Assembly (NCBI GenBank): GCA_001897745.1
Contig: MKUH01000013.1
Location: 139,552 to 203,551 of the forward strand
Length of the DNA stretch: 64,000 nucleotides
Direction of reading: 5' to 3'
Source of the DNA: Candidatus Accumulibacter sp. 66-26
GTDB taxonomy: Bacteria > Pseudomonadota > Gammaproteobacteria > Burkholderiales > Rhodocyclaceae
Part shown: piece after piece, positions 8,352 to 18,250 of the stretch
How the letters are laid out: each line of letters opens with the position of its first letter
Numbering within the stretch: position 1 is the first letter of the stretch
Position numbers and translations under genes: made by a program
Notes under the pieces: generated by a model
The model's input: only the letters and a program-made list of their open reading frames with translations
The model's database searches: none
Told to the model about the DNA's origin: nothing

Positions 8352-8820
8352 TGACGATGAGCGCCACGGCCTCGGCCGAAATGCCCTCGCCGCGACCGGC
8401 GAAGCCCAGACGCTCGGCGGTTTTCGCCTTGACGTTGACGCAGCCTTCGGCGACCTGCAAGTCGGCGGCGATGTGGGCGACCATCTGCGGAATCCACGGC
8501 GCCATCTTCGGCGCCTGCGCGACGATCGTCGCGTCGACGTTGCCGACCCGCCAGCCGGCCTGCGCCAGCAAGGCCACCGTGGCGCGCAGCAGAACGCGGC
8601 TGTCGGCGCCGCGGTAGCGCACGTCGGTGTCCGGGAAATGGCGGCCGATATCGCCGAGCGCAGCGGCGCCGAGCAGCGCGTCGGTGAGCGCGTGCAGCAG
8701 CACGTCGGCGTCGGAATGGCCGAGCAGACCGGCGCTGTGCGGGATGTGCACGCCGCCGACGATCAGCTTGCGCCCCGGCACCAGCGCGTGGATGTCGCAG
8801 CCCTGGCCGATGCGGATCAT
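8335..8820 (-). CDS. ispF: 2-C-methyl-D-erythritol 2,4-cyclodiphosphate synthase
   Basis: A 161-aa enzyme converting CDP-ME 2-phosphate to ME-2,4-cyclodiphosphate in the non-mevalonate isoprenoid pathway. Family motifs are complete: [12 protein letters not shown] with the metal-binding Asp and His, [35 protein letters not shown], and the C-terminal [18 protein letters not shown]. The family length is about 158. The start ATG overlaps the stop of ispD by four bases (ATGA), the common ispDF arrangement, and thpR overlaps its end. Confidence 0.97.
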   Translation of the reverse strand: MIRIGQGCDIHALVPGRKLIVGGVHIPHSAGLLGHSDADVLLHALTDALLGAAALGDIGRHFPDTDVRYRGADSRVLLRATVALLAQAGWRVGNVDATIVAQAPKMAPWIPQMVAHIAADLQVAEGCVNVKAKTAERLGFAGRGEGISAEAVALIVNDGAD

Positions 8821-9518
8821 TCGCTTTCCCCTTCCGTTTTTCCTTGCAGAATCAGTTCCGCCAGACGCAGATCGGCGGGATAGGTGACCTTCAGATTGCT
8901 CGCGTCGCCGCGCACCAGCTTCGGTTTGAGGCCCAGCGCCTCGATCGCGCCGGCCTCGTCGGTGACGCCGGCCTGCCCGGCCAGCGCGCGCCGCAGCACG
9001 CCGTAGCGGAACATCTGTGGCGTCTGCGCCTGCCACAGCCCGTCGCGCGCCTCGGTGGCGGCGACGCGCTGTTCGCCGTCGGCGCGCTTCAGGGTGTCGG
9101 CCACCGGCACGGCGAGCAGGCCGCCGACCGGATCGTCGGCCAGCTCGTCGCACAGCGCGGCGAGCATCGCCTGCGAGATGCACGGACGCGCGGCGTCGTG
9201 CACCAGCATCCAGTCGTCGTCGGCGGCCGCCGTCTGCGCCGCGTTGAGCCCGTTGGCGACGCTCTGCGCGCGCGTCGCGCCGCCGCAGAACACCGTCTCC
9301 AGCTTGGCGCCGAGTTCGCGCCAGTCGTAGTCGCCCCACCAGCCGTCGTCCGGCGAGAGGACGACCCAGACGCGGTCGATGCGCGGGCAGCGGCAGAGCG
9401 CGGCGAGCGTGTGGTAGATGAGCGGCCGGCCGGCGAGCGGCAGGTACTGTTTCGGCATTTCGGCGCCGAAGCGCGATCCGCTGCCGGCGGCGGGGACGAT
9501 TGCGTAGTGGCGTGGCAT
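8817..9518 (-). CDS. ispD: 2-C-methyl-D-erythritol 4-phosphate cytidylyltransferase
   Basis: A 233-aa enzyme transferring CMP from CTP to MEP, third step of the non-mevalonate pathway. The N-terminal nucleotide loop [20 protein letters not shown] is complete, followed by [10 protein letters not shown] and [10 protein letters not shown], ending with [13 protein letters not shown]. It is the first gene of the ispD-ispF-thpR unit; ispF follows with a four-base overlap. The 244-bp gap to the next gene on the other strand must hold its promoter, but I could not name the elements. Confidence 0.97.
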   Translation of the reverse strand: MPRHYAIVPAAGSGSRFGAEMPKQYLPLAGRPLIYHTLAALCRCPRIDRVWVVLSPDDGWWGDYDWRELGAKLETVFCGGATRAQSVANGLNAAQTAAADDDWMLVHDAARPCISQAMLAALCDELADDPVGGLLAVPVADTLKRADGEQRVAATEARDGLWQAQTPQMFRYGVLRRALAGQAGVTDEAGAIEALGLKPKLVRGDASNLKVTYPADLRLAELILQGKTEGESE

Positions 9519-9762
9519 CCCGTAATTTTACGCGGATAATCGCGCAGCCGAGTCGCATGGACGCCTCGACCCGCATCGCGCAGCGCACGAAGGGCAGGAG
9601 AAAAACGAAGATGAAGCAGGATTTCCCGCTGAGCGGTCGGACAATGCGGAACGGCAATGCCAATCCCGGCCGTCCTTCGCACGCTTCGTGGCGGACCGTC
9701 TTTTCCCGCTCCGGAGCTCCGACGCCGCATCCCCCATCAACCGCCTCCGAGCCGCCCGCACC

Positions 9763-11025
9763 ATGACCTCCGCCCTGCTCAACGTCAGCGAACTCGACAG
9801 CCTGCCGGCGCTGCTCGCCAGCCTCGGCATCGGCCTCCTGATCGGCCTCGAACGCGAACGCAACCCTGCCTCGCGCGCCGGCCTGCGCACCTTCGGGCTA
9901 GTCGCCGTGCTCGGCGCCGTCTGCGCGCTGATCGCCGAACACACCGGCTCGCCGTGGATCATCGCCGTCGGCCTGCTGACGGTCGGCGGCATGATGATCG
10001 CCGCCTATCACAGCCACCCCGACGAGCGCGATCCGGGCACCACCTCGGTGGTCGCCCTGCTCCTCTGCTTCGCCTACGGCGCCATGGTCTGGCTCGGCTT
10101 CCGCACGCAGGCGGTGATGCTCGCCGTCGTCACCACCGCCCTGCTCTACTTCAAGCCCGAACTGCATCAGTTCTCGAGCCGCCTGACGCGGCGCGACCTC
10201 ATTTCGATCCTGCAGTTCGGCGTCCTCTCGCTGGTCATCCTTCCCATCCTCCCCAACCGCGACATGGGGCCCTACGCGGCGCTCAATCCGGCGCAAGTCT
10301 GGTGGATGGTCGTCCTCATCGCCGGCGTCAGCCTGTGCGGCTACGCCGCGCTGCGCACCTTCGGGCAGCGCTACGGCGCGCCGCTGCTCGGCCTGTTCGG
10401 CGGGCTGGCGTCGAGCACGGCGACGACGCTGATCTTTTCGCGCCACGCGCGCAGCGTGCCCCTGCTCGCGCCGCTCGCGCTGGTCGTCATCCTGCTCGCC
10501 AATCTGGTCGTCCTCGTCCGCCTCGGCGTCATCACCGCCGTCGTGCAGCCGGGCGTGCTCGGCAGCCTGCTGCCGGTGCTCGGCGGCGGCCTCCTCGCCG
10601 GCGGCCTGATCGTGCTGTTCGCCTGGCGCCGCCTCGGCGCGCAGGACGGCCTGCCCGAGCTGGAGCTGCGCAATCCGACCGAAATCCGCACCGCGCTGAG
10701 CTTCGGCCTGATCTACGCGCTCGTCCTGCTGTTCTCGGCGGCACTCGCCGACTACGCCGGCAACACCGGCGTCTACGTCGTGGCGCTGATTTCCGGCCTA
10801 ACCGACGTCGACGCCATCACGCTTTCCAGCCTGCGCCTGTACGGCATGCAGAAGCTGAACGCCGGTGAAGCGACGACCTCCATCCTGATCGCCGTGCTTG
10901 CCAATCTCGGCTTCAAGCTCGGCGTCATCGCCGCGGTCGGCGGCCGCCGCCTGGCCGCCAGCGCGGCGGCCGGCTTCCTCGGCGTGGCCGCGGGCTGCGC
11001 GGCGGGCTGGGCGCTCTTCGCCTGA
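9763..11025 (+). CDS. MgtC/SapB-type membrane protein with DUF4010 domain
   Basis: A 420-aa integral membrane protein. The N-terminal quarter is MgtC/SapB-like: [20 protein letters not shown], then [16 protein letters not shown] and further helices. From about residue 180 onward it is the DUF4010 region ([54 protein letters not shown]). About ten to twelve hydrophobic segments are visible. The substrate and function of this family are not established; links to ion homeostasis come only from the distant MgtC similarity. The chosen ATG at 9763 gives the family-typical start; an upstream in-frame start lacks support. The gene stands alone, 144 bp before the AmmeMemoRadiSam genes. Confidence 0.82.
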   Translation: MTSALLNVSELDSLPALLASLGIGLLIGLERERNPASRAGLRTFGLVAVLGAVCALIAEHTGSPWIIAVGLLTVGGMMIAAYHSHPDERDPGTTSVVALLLCFAYGAMVWLGFRTQAVMLAVVTTALLYFKPELHQFSSRLTRRDLISILQFGVLSLVILPILPNRDMGPYAALNPAQVWWMVVLIAGVSLCGYAALRTFGQRYGAPLLGLFGGLASSTATTLIFSRHARSVPLLAPLALVVILLANLVVLVRLGVITAVVQPGVLGSLLPVLGGGLLAGGLIVLFAWRRLGAQDGLPELELRNPTEIRTALSFGLIYALVLLFSAALADYAGNTGVYVVALISGLTDVDAITLSSLRLYGMQKLNAGEATTSILIAVLANLGFKLGVIAAVGGRRLAASAAAGFLGVAAGCAAGWALFA

Positions 11026-11169
11026 GCGGCCGGCGTTCTTGCGCGCCGACGCCCGGCGCGTTCACCGAACTCGCTGCTCTCTCCGCACTCCGCGCATTCG
11101 ATACCTTCCGCCCCTTGCATTTGGCCGTCCTCCGCGCATATTGGGAGGAGGGACGAAAGGAGGCCGCAG

Positions 11170-12012
11170 ATGAATCCGACGCTACGCCCGCCGGCGGTGG
11201 CCGGCATGTTCTATCCGCAATCGCCCGCGGCACTCGGCCGCGAGGTCGCGGATTTGCTCGCGCACGCGCGGGAGCCGACGCTGACGGCGAAAGCGGTCGT
11301 CGCGCCGCACGCCGGCTACGTCTACTCGGGGGCGACGGCGGCCGCCGTCTATGCCTCGCTGGCGCCGCGCCGCGCCGTCATCCGGCGCGTCGTCCTCCTC
11401 GGCCCGACGCACCGCGTCGCCGTGCGCGGGCTGGCGCTGCCGGCGAGCACCGCCTTCGCCACGCCGCTCGGCACTATTCCCGTCGACCAGGCGGCGGTCG
11501 CCGCCATCGCCGACCTGCCGCAGGTCGTCGTCAGCGAAGCGGCGCACGCGCAGGAGCACTCGCTGGAAGTGCAGCTGCCTTTCCTGCAGTGCGCGCTCGA
11601 CGCTTTCACGCTGCTCCCGCTGGCCGTCGGGCAGGCGTCGCCGGGCGAGGTCGCCGAAGTGCTCGAACGCCTCTGGGGCGGCCCCGAAACGCTGATCGTG
11701 ATCAGCTCCGACCTCTCGCACTACCTGCCCTACGACGCGGCGCGCGCAACCGACGCCGACACCGCCCGCCGCATCCTCGCGCTCGACCCGCACATCGACC
11801 ACCAGCAGGCCTGCGGCGCGACGCCGCTCAACGGCCTGCTGCTCGCCGCCCGCCGCCACGGCCTGCAGGCAACGCAGGTAGACCTGCGCAACTCGGGCGA
11901 TGCGGGAGTGAATTCGGCCGGCGACAAATCCCGCGTCGTCGGCTACGGCGCCTTCGCCTTCTGCGCGGCGTCCGCCGCGCCGCCGCCGGGAGGGTCCGCC
12001 CATGCCCGCTGA
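11170..12012 (+). CDS. amrB: AmmeMemoRadiSam system protein B (Memo family)
   Basis: A 280-aa Memo-like protein (related to the LigB fold). It begins RPPAVAGMFYPQSPAAL, followed by the conserved PHAGYVYSG, LLGPTHRVAVRG, EHSLEVQLPFLQ, and SSDLSHYLPYDAA, which carry the conserved His/Asp metal-site residues of the family. An excellent ribosome site (AAAGGAGG, six bases before the ATG) opens the operon. The next gene, an AMMECR1 protein, overlaps its end by 11 bp, followed by the radical SAM member. The three-gene set is conserved in bacteria and archaea, but its reaction was unknown to me. Confidence 0.92.
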   Translation: MNPTLRPPAVAGMFYPQSPAALGREVADLLAHAREPTLTAKAVVAPHAGYVYSGATAAAVYASLAPRRAVIRRVVLLGPTHRVAVRGLALPASTAFATPLGTIPVDQAAVAAIADLPQVVVSEAAHAQEHSLEVQLPFLQCALDAFTLLPLAVGQASPGEVAEVLERLWGGPETLIVISSDLSHYLPYDAARATDADTARRILALDPHIDHQQACGATPLNGLLLAARRHGLQATQVDLRNSGDAGVNSAGDKSRVVGYGAFAFCAASAAPPPGGSAHAR

Positions 12013-12586
12013 CGCGCTCGGCCGCGCGCTGCTCGCGCTTGCGCGCAACGCCATCGGCGAACGCTTCGGGCGGCCGCCGCGCCCGGTCGAAGCCCTACCG
12101 CGACTCGATGAACGCGGCGCGGTCTTCGTCACTCTAAGCAAGGACGGCGCCTTGCGCGGCTGCATCGGCAGCCTGGAGGCGCAGCGCTCCCTGCGCGAGG
12201 ACGTCGCGGCCAACGCCGTGGCGGCCGCCTTCGGCGACCCGCGCTTCCCGCCGCTGAGCGCCGAGGAGTTCGAAGGCACCGACGGCGGCGAGCGCGTCCG
12301 CATCGAGGTGTCGCTGCTCGGCGCGGCCGAACCGATCGACGCCGGCGACGGCAAGGGCACCGACGAAGCGGCGGCGCTCGCGCGCTTGCGCCCGCGGGTC
12401 GACGGCGTCATCCTGTCCTACGGCAACCGGCGCGCGACCTTTCTGCCGCAGGTCTGGGACGCGCTGCCCGATCCGGCGCGCTTCATGGCGCAACTGAAGA
12501 TGAAAGCCGGCCTGCCGCCGGATTTCTGGGACGAGCGGATCCGGCTCGCCCGCTACGAGGTACGGAAATGGAAAGAGACAAGCTGA
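12002..12586 (+). CDS. amrA: AmmeMemoRadiSam system protein A (AMMECR1 domain)
   Basis: A 194-aa AMMECR1-family protein. The defining block is present: GAVFVTLSKDGALRGCIGSL (residues about 39-58), then LREDVAANAVAAAFGDPRFPPL and a C-terminal segment GVILSYGNRRATFLPQVWD. The LRGCIG motif with its Cys is the most conserved part of the family and has been suggested as an active or nucleotide-binding site without proof. It overlaps the Memo gene by 11 bp and the radical SAM gene by 19 bp, so the three are almost certainly co-translated. Confidence 0.92.
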   Translation: MPADALGRALLALARNAIGERFGRPPRPVEALPRLDERGAVFVTLSKDGALRGCIGSLEAQRSLREDVAANAVAAAFGDPRFPPLSAEEFEGTDGGERVRIEVSLLGAAEPIDAGDGKGTDEAAALARLRPRVDGVILSYGNRRATFLPQVWDALPDPARFMAQLKMKAGLPPDFWDERIRLARYEVRKWKETS

Positions 12587-13683
12587 AGACCCCGGAATCG
12601 GCCCATCCGGCCCGCTGGTGGCACGTCCTGCCGGACGAGGCGGGCAAGCCGGCGCGCATCCAGTGCGACCTCTGCCCGCGCGACTGCAAGCTGCACGACG
12701 GCCAGCGCGGCGCCTGCTTCGTGCGCCAGAACGTCGGCAACGAAATGATCCTCACCACCTACGGGCGCTCGTCGGGCTTCTGCATCGACCCGATCGAGAA
12801 AAAGCCGCTCAACCATTTCCACCCCGGCTCGGCCATCCTGTCCTTCGGCACGGCCGGCTGCAACCTCGCCTGCAAGTTCTGCCAGAACTGGGACATTTCC
12901 AAGTCGAAGGACATGGACCGCCTGATGGACGCCGCCAGCCCGGACGGCATCGCCGCCGCCGCGGCCGCCTACGGCGCGCAGGCGGTGGCCTTCACCTACA
13001 ACGACCCGGTGGTTTTCGCCGAGTACGCGATCGACACCGCGCTGGCCTGCCGCGCGCGCGGCATCAGGACGGTGGCGGTGACCGCCGGCTACATCCACCC
13101 CGAGCCTGCGAAGGAGTTCTACGCCGCGATGGACGCCGCCAACGTCGACCTCAAGGGCTTCACCGACGATTTCTACTTCAAGCTCTGTGGCGGCCACCTG
13201 CAGCCCGTGCTCGACACGCTCGCCTACGTCCATCACGAAACGGATTGCTGGCTCGAAATCACCACGCTGCTGATCCCCGGCCAGAACGATTCGGAACCGG
13301 AAATCAAGGCGCTCGCCGCCTGGGTGGCGCGGGAGCTCGGGCCGGACGTTCCGCTCCACTTCACCGCCTTCCATCCCGACTGGAAGATGGACGACCTGCC
13401 GCCGACGCCGCCGTCGACGCTGACCCGCGCCCGGCGCATCGCGCTGGAGGCCGGGCTGCACTACGTCTACACCGGCAACGTGCACGACACCGAGGGCGGC
13501 ACCACCTTCTGCCCGGGCTGCCACGCCGCGCTGATCGAACGCGACTGGTACGATATCCGCCATTACGACCTGCCGGCCGACGGCCGCTGCCCGCACTGCC
13601 ACACCGCGATCGCCGGCCGCTTCGGCGCCTTCGGCAAGCCCTTCGGGCAGCACCGCATCCCGGTGCGCCTGGCCGGGCGCTGA
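12568..13683 (+). CDS. amrS: AmmeMemoRadiSam system radical SAM enzyme
   Basis: A 371-aa radical SAM protein. The [4Fe-4S]-SAM motif is CNLACKFCQNW (about residue 94). Before it lies a Cys-rich N-terminal segment (CDLCPRDCKLHDGQRGAC) and after it VAFTYNDPVVFAEY, AVTAGYIHPEP and an LLIPGQND loop typical of PflA-like activases of this family. The C-terminus carries two CxxC pairs (FCPGCH and RCPHCH), probably a zinc or accessory cluster site. The start overlaps amrA by 19 bp. Chemistry and substrate are not known; the partnership with Memo and AMMECR1 proteins is well conserved. Confidence 0.92.
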   Translation: MERDKLKTPESAHPARWWHVLPDEAGKPARIQCDLCPRDCKLHDGQRGACFVRQNVGNEMILTTYGRSSGFCIDPIEKKPLNHFHPGSAILSFGTAGCNLACKFCQNWDISKSKDMDRLMDAASPDGIAAAAAAYGAQAVAFTYNDPVVFAEYAIDTALACRARGIRTVAVTAGYIHPEPAKEFYAAMDAANVDLKGFTDDFYFKLCGGHLQPVLDTLAYVHHETDCWLEITTLLIPGQNDSEPEIKALAAWVARELGPDVPLHFTAFHPDWKMDDLPPTPPSTLTRARRIALEAGLHYVYTGNVHDTEGGTTFCPGCHAALIERDWYDIRHYDLPADGRCPHCHTAIAGRFGAFGKPFGQHRIPVRLAGR

Positions 13684-13712
13684 AGCGGGCAGGCGCGCCA
13701 ACCGAGAACGAA

Positions 13713-14591
13713 ATGGAAACACCGAAAGATCCCCGCGCCGAAGTTCAGGCAGATTCCCACGCAGATTCCACCGCGAAAGCGCAGGCAGCCGCAGGCGAAC
13801 GTGGGGAATTCGGCGGACGCGGCAATCCCGCCGAACTCGTCGAACTCATGGAATTCGCCGAAGCCCTCGAAGCCGAGACCGGGGAAGCCCCACCGCCGGC
13901 CGCCGGGAACGGCACGCTGCTCGTCATCCCGACCGCGCACGGCGCGCTGCACGGGCGCCTGACGGCACCGCGCGCGGCCGGCGGCGCCCCCGCGCCCCCG
14001 CTCGGTCTGGTCATCGTCGTCCAGACCGGCGGCGGCGCGGACGCTGCCGCCGGCGATCCGCCGTCGCACGATCCGGCGCTGGCCGCCGCGCTGCGCGAAC
14101 GGGGACTGACGACCTGCGTCGTCGATCTGCTCACCGAGCACGAAGCGCACTTCGCCGACCCGTGCAACAACGTCCCGCTGCTCACCCAGCGCCTGCTCGA
14201 CTGCCTGTCGCTACTCAAGCGCCAGATGCGCGACGGCGAGATGCCGCAGCAGCCGATCTGCCTCTACGGCGCCGGGCACGCCTCGCCGGTGATCGTGCGC
14301 GTCGCCGGCCTGCGCGACAACGACGTCGCCGCCGTCGTCTGCCGCGACGGCCTGATCGACCTCGCCGGCATGCTCTACCTGCACGCGCTCAGCGCCCCGC
14401 TGCTGATGCTCGTCGCGGACCCGGACGAAAAGCGCCTGGCCGCCAACCGGCGCGCGCTGCAAGAACTGTCCGGCCCGAGCGAACTGCTGCCGTGCCCGCC
14501 GGGCGAAGGCAAGGACGAGGACGCGGTCGCCGCCTTTGCGGAAGCGGCCGGCGCCTGGTTCGCGCGCCACCTGGCGGGTCTCCCCCGCTAG
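13713..14591 (+). CDS. Degenerate alpha/beta-hydrolase (dienelactone hydrolase-like)
   Basis: A 292-aa protein, 29 bp after the radical SAM gene with a GAGAACGAA ribosome site. Residues about 1-65 are acidic and low-complexity. The rest follows the dienelactone-hydrolase-like family that often accompanies phosphoribosyltransferases: VVQTGGG early strand, VVDLLTEHEAHFADP, LLTQRLLDCLSLL, CLYGAGHASPVIV at the nucleophile elbow, then AAVVCRDGLIDLAG and APLLMLVADPDE. In active relatives the elbow reads GxSxG; here it is GAGHA, so the catalytic Ser is absent, and I see no clear catalytic His near the C-terminus. It is likely non-enzymatic or altered. Its position suggests a fourth member of the AmmeMemoRadiSam operon, which is inference. 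Confidence 0.65.
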   Translation: METPKDPRAEVQADSHADSTAKAQAAAGERGEFGGRGNPAELVELMEFAEALEAETGEAPPPAAGNGTLLVIPTAHGALHGRLTAPRAAGGAPAPPLGLVIVVQTGGGADAAAGDPPSHDPALAAALRERGLTTCVVDLLTEHEAHFADPCNNVPLLTQRLLDCLSLLKRQMRDGEMPQQPICLYGAGHASPVIVRVAGLRDNDVAAVVCRDGLIDLAGMLYLHALSAPLLMLVADPDEKRLAANRRALQELSGPSELLPCPPGEGKDEDAVAAFAEAAGAWFARHLAGLPR

Positions 14592-14695
14592 GACGAGTCC
14601 GCACTTCCCCGCTTCATCCCGCGCCTTTCCCAGCAACATCGCCGCCCGGCGGCGCGAAAACGACCCGCGGACGGCACGCGTATCGCGCTTTTACC

Positions 14696-14724
14696 TTGCC
14701 GGCCACGCCCCGGCGACGCATAAT
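14696..14724 (+). promoter_or_regulatory. Sigma-70-type promoter for the NIT-GGDEF-EAL gene
   Basis: A TTGCCG (-35, 14696-14701) and CATAAT (-10, 14719-14724) are separated by 17 bases, about 75 bp before the start codon at 14799. The -10 is also one arm of a small GCATAA/TTATGC inverted repeat (14718-14736) that could be an operator. Confidence 0.5.
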
Positions 14725-14798
14725 CCCCGGTTATGCCCGGTGCTTAAACCGGCCATCCCGCCCATCCGCCCGAACAAATCGCTTACAACAAGGCCGCG

Positions 14799-17700
14799 AT
14801 GCAACTCAAGATGAAGAACACCCCCATCGGCACGCGCATCGCGCTGGCCCTGGCGCTGCCCATTGCGGGCTTCCTGTTCTTTGCCTCGTGGATGCTTCTC
14901 GGCTACCAGCACACCGCCAACGAAATGCGCGATCTGCGCGCGATGGCCGAACTGGCGCCGGCGGTCAGCGATTTCGTGCACGAACTGCAGCAGGAGCGCG
15001 GCACCTCCGCCGGTTTCATCGGATCGAGCGGCACCGCCTTCGAGGAACGGCTGCCGCTCCGCTACCAGCAGACCGACCAGAAGCGCGTCGCCTTCTTCGG
15101 CTCGCTGCAAAACGTCGTGCCCGAGCGCTTCGAGAACCGGCTCGGGCAGCGCATCGACGCGGCGCGCACGCGCATCGACAAGCTGCTCGAATGGCGCCGC
15201 GCCGTCGTCGACCAGAAGATTTCGCAGCAGGACCTGATGGGCAACTACGGCGAGGCGGTCGCCGAGCTGATCGAGATCGTCAAGGAGATGCTCTTCGTCA
15301 GCAACGATTCCGAGCTGGCGCGCTCGATCTACGCCTACGTGAACCTGATGCAGGCCAAGGAGCTGGCCGGCATCGAACGGGCGATCGGCGCCGCGCGCTT
15401 TTCGGCGGGCAACTTCGACGCCGCCAGTCACGCCCTCTTCCTCAGGCTGATCGACCGCCAGAAAGTCTTCCTCGACCAGTTCCGCTTTTTCGCCAGCGAC
15501 GAGCAGACGCGCTTTCTCGAACAGTCGATCATCGGCGTCGAAGCCGCCGAGGCCGAGCGCATGCGGCGCATCGCCAGCCGCAACGCCCCCGGAACCTCCC
15601 TGCTCGGCAAGGTCGAGGTCGATCACTGGTTCGACACGCTGACCTGGAAGATCGACCGTCTCAAGGAAGTCGAGGACAAGCTGGCGCGCGACCTGATCGC
15701 CGAAGCGCGCAGCGCCGAGGAAAGCGCCGCCGCCACGGTGCGCTGGGTGGGTCTGGCGACGCTGCTGGCGCTGCTGCTGACCCTGTTCTTCGCCGCCGGC
15801 CTGGCGCGCGGCATCATCTACCCGATCAAGCGCATCACCCGCGCGATGAACCGCCTGGCGGCGCGGGACGAACACGCGGGGCGCGTCGAACAGGTGGAAA
15901 TCCGCGACCATCAGCGCGGCGACGAAATTGGCGAAATGGCGCGCTCCGCCCTGGTTTTCCAGGAGAACCTGATCCACGTCGCGCAGGCCGAGGCGCAACT
16001 CAAGAGCGACGCCATCCTGCGCCTGCACCACAAGGCGCTGGGCGCCATCTCGCAGGGCGTGCTGATCGTCGACGCGGACGGGCGCGCCACCTTCGCCAAC
16101 CCGGCCCTGCAGGAAATCACCGGCTACGGCGAGGCGGAAATCCTCGGCCGGCGCCCCGACTTCCTCTTCGTCGCCGAAAACGGCAGCGACGGCGACGCGC
16201 TGGCCGGCTTCCGCGCCGCCCTGAGCCGCGGCGACGCCCGCCCGCACGACATGCTCGGCCAGCGCAAGAACGGCGAGCAGTTCTGGAGCGAGGCCTCGAT
16301 CACGCTGGTCCCCGACAGCCGCGGCGAATCCACGCACAGCGTCATCGTCCTGCGCGACATCACCGAAAGCCGCAGCGTCGAGCAGGAAATGCGCATCGCC
16401 GCGACCGCCTTCGAGACGCTGCACGGCATGATGGTGACCGACGCCAAGGGCGTCATCCTGCGCGTCAACGGCGCCTTCACCGAAATGACCGGCTACAGCG
16501 CCGCGGAAGTCGTCGGCAAGACGCCGGCGATCCTCAAGTCCGGCCGCCACGAACCCGAGTTCTACACGCGCATGTGGCACGAACTGGCGAGCACCGGCGC
16601 GTGGTTCGGCGAAATCTGGGACCGCCGCAAGAACGGCGAACTCTTTCCCAAGTGGCAGAGCATCTCCGCCGTGCGCGGCGTCAACGGGCAGATCACGCAC
16701 TACGTCACGGCCTTCTCCGACATCAGCGAACGCAAGGAGGCCGAAGAGCAGATCCGCAGCCTCGCCTTCTACGACCCGCTGACCGGGTTGCCCAACCGGC
16801 GCCTGCTGCTCGACCGCCTGCAGCAGGCGATGACCGTCAGCGAGCGCAACGAAAAGCACGGCGCGCTGCTGTTCATCGACCTCGACCAGTTCAAGACGCT
16901 CAACGACACGCTCGGCCACGACATCGGCGACCTGCTCCTGATCGAAGTGGCCAAGCGCCTGCAGAACGCGATCCGCGCCAGCGACACCGCGGCCCGCCTC
17001 GGCGGCGACGAGTTCGTCATCATGCTCGAAGACCTCAGCGGCGAAGCGGGCGAAGCGGCCGCCCAGACGCGCACCGTCGGCGAGAAGATCCTCGTCGCGC
17101 TCAACCAGCCCTACCAGCTCGCCGGCCACGAACACCACAGCACGCCGAGCATCGGCATCACCCTGTTCTCCGGCGGCCGGGAAGCGATCGACAACCTCTT
17201 CAAGCAGGCCGATCTCGCCATGTACCAGTCCAAGGCGGCGGGCCGCAACGCCCTGCGCTTCTTCGACCCGCAGATGCAGGCCGTGGTCACGCAGCGCGCC
17301 GAACTCGAAGCCGACCTGCGCGAAGGCATCGACAAGGGCGAGTTCATGCTGCACTACCAGCCGCAGGTCGACCCGCAAGGCCGCGTCATCGGCGCCGAAG
17401 CCCTCCTGCGCTGGCGCCATCCGCGGCGCGGCATGGTCCTGCCCGGCGAATTCATCTCGCTTTCCGAAGAGACCGGCCTCATCCTGCCGATCGGCCAGTG
17501 GGTCCTCGAAACGGCCTGCCGCCAGCTCGTCGAATGGTCCGCGCACGAAAAGACGGCCGGCCTGCGCCTGGCGGTCAACGTCAGCGCCCGGCAACTGCGC
17601 CAGCCCGACTTCGCCGAACAGGTACTGGCCACCCTCCGGCGCACCGGCGCCAATCCGGAACGGCTGCAGCTCGAACTCACCGAAAGCCTGCTGCTCGACG

Positions 17701-18065
17701 ACCTCGAAGGAACCATCGCCAAGATGCTGCGCCTCAAGGCCTGCGGCGTCGGCTTCGCGCTCGACGACTTCGGCACCGGCTACTCCTCGCTCTCCTACCT
17801 CAAGCGCCTGCCGCTCGACCATCTCAAGATCGACCGCTCCTTCGTGCGCGACATCCTCACCGACCCGAACGACGCGGTGATCGCCCGCACCATCGTCACC
17901 CTCGCGCACAGCCTCGGACTCTCGGTCGTCGCCGAAGGCGTCGAAGCCTCCGGGCAGTTCGACTTCCTCTTCGGGCAGGGTTGCCGCACCTACCAGGGCT
18001 ACCTGTTCGGCCGCCCCGGCCCGGTCGAAACCCTGCTCGCGCCGGACACCGCCGAAACGCCGTAG
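14799..18065 (+). CDS. NIT-HAMP-PAS-PAS-GGDEF-EAL membrane c-di-GMP protein
   Basis: A 1088-aa inner-membrane signalling protein. A first transmembrane helix (about residues 13-33) and a second (about 312-333) enclose a periplasmic NIT domain, the nitrate/nitrite-sensing fold, marked by HELQQERGTSAGFIGSSG. Then come HAMP (335-385), two PAS domains (about 405-530 and 535-655; ALQEITGYGEAEILGRRP and FTEMTGYSAAEVVGKTP), GGDEF (660-825, intact RLGGDEFVIMLED) and EAL (835-1075, intact AEALLRWRHP, ELTESLLLDD, DDFGTGYSSLSYL, VAEGVE). It could make or degrade c-di-GMP in response to a periplasmic ligand, possibly nitrate or nitrite, plus a PAS signal. The start ATG follows an AAGG; a second Met four codons on is possible. 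Confidence 0.92.
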   Translation: MQLKMKNTPIGTRIALALALPIAGFLFFASWMLLGYQHTANEMRDLRAMAELAPAVSDFVHELQQERGTSAGFIGSSGTAFEERLPLRYQQTDQKRVAFFGSLQNVVPERFENRLGQRIDAARTRIDKLLEWRRAVVDQKISQQDLMGNYGEAVAELIEIVKEMLFVSNDSELARSIYAYVNLMQAKELAGIERAIGAARFSAGNFDAASHALFLRLIDRQKVFLDQFRFFASDEQTRFLEQSIIGVEAAEAERMRRIASRNAPGTSLLGKVEVDHWFDTLTWKIDRLKEVEDKLARDLIAEARSAEESAAATVRWVGLATLLALLLTLFFAAGLARGIIYPIKRITRAMNRLAARDEHAGRVEQVEIRDHQRGDEIGEMARSALVFQENLIHVAQAEAQLKSDAILRLHHKALGAISQGVLIVDADGRATFANPALQEITGYGEAEILGRRPDFLFVAENGSDGDALAGFRAALSRGDARPHDMLGQRKNGEQFWSEASITLVPDSRGESTHSVIVLRDITESRSVEQEMRIAATAFETLHGMMVTDAKGVILRVNGAFTEMTGYSAAEVVGKTPAILKSGRHEPEFYTRMWHELASTGAWFGEIWDRRKNGELFPKWQSISAVRGVNGQITHYVTAFSDISERKEAEEQIRSLAFYDPLTGLPNRRLLLDRLQQAMTVSERNEKHGALLFIDLDQFKTLNDTLGHDIGDLLLIEVAKRLQNAIRASDTAARLGGDEFVIMLEDLSGEAGEAAAQTRTVGEKILVALNQPYQLAGHEHHSTPSIGITLFSGGREAIDNLFKQADLAMYQSKAAGRNALRFFDPQMQAVVTQRAELEADLREGIDKGEFMLHYQPQVDPQGRVIGAEALLRWRHPRRGMVLPGEFISLSEETGLILPIGQWVLETACRQLVEWSAHEKTAGLRLAVNVSARQLRQPDFAEQVLATLRRTGANPERLQLELTESLLLDDLEGTIAKMLRLKACGVGFALDDFGTGYSSLSYLKRLPLDHLKIDRSFVRDILTDPNDAVIARTIVTLAHSLGLSVVAEGVEASGQFDFLFGQGCRTYQGYLFGRPGPVETLLAPDTAETP

Positions 18066-18250
18066 GCAAAACGCCTGCGCCGGACGCAACGAGCCGCCAT
18101 TCCGGCGGCAGACCCGGCATCAAACCAGCGCACGGACCGCCGTTCCCGGCCCCCCTGAAAGCCGACGCCCCCGCCGCGCGCAAGGCCGTGAACAAGGCCC
18201 GAACGCCCCTCCGCGCACGCAGCAGCGCCGGACGACATCGGCTTATCGGC

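Noticed and set aside
14691..18089. 1132-codon minus-strand frame opposite the NIT-GGDEF-EAL gene
   Set aside because: Shadow of a real gene with strong domain evidence; no recognisable motif in the antisense product.
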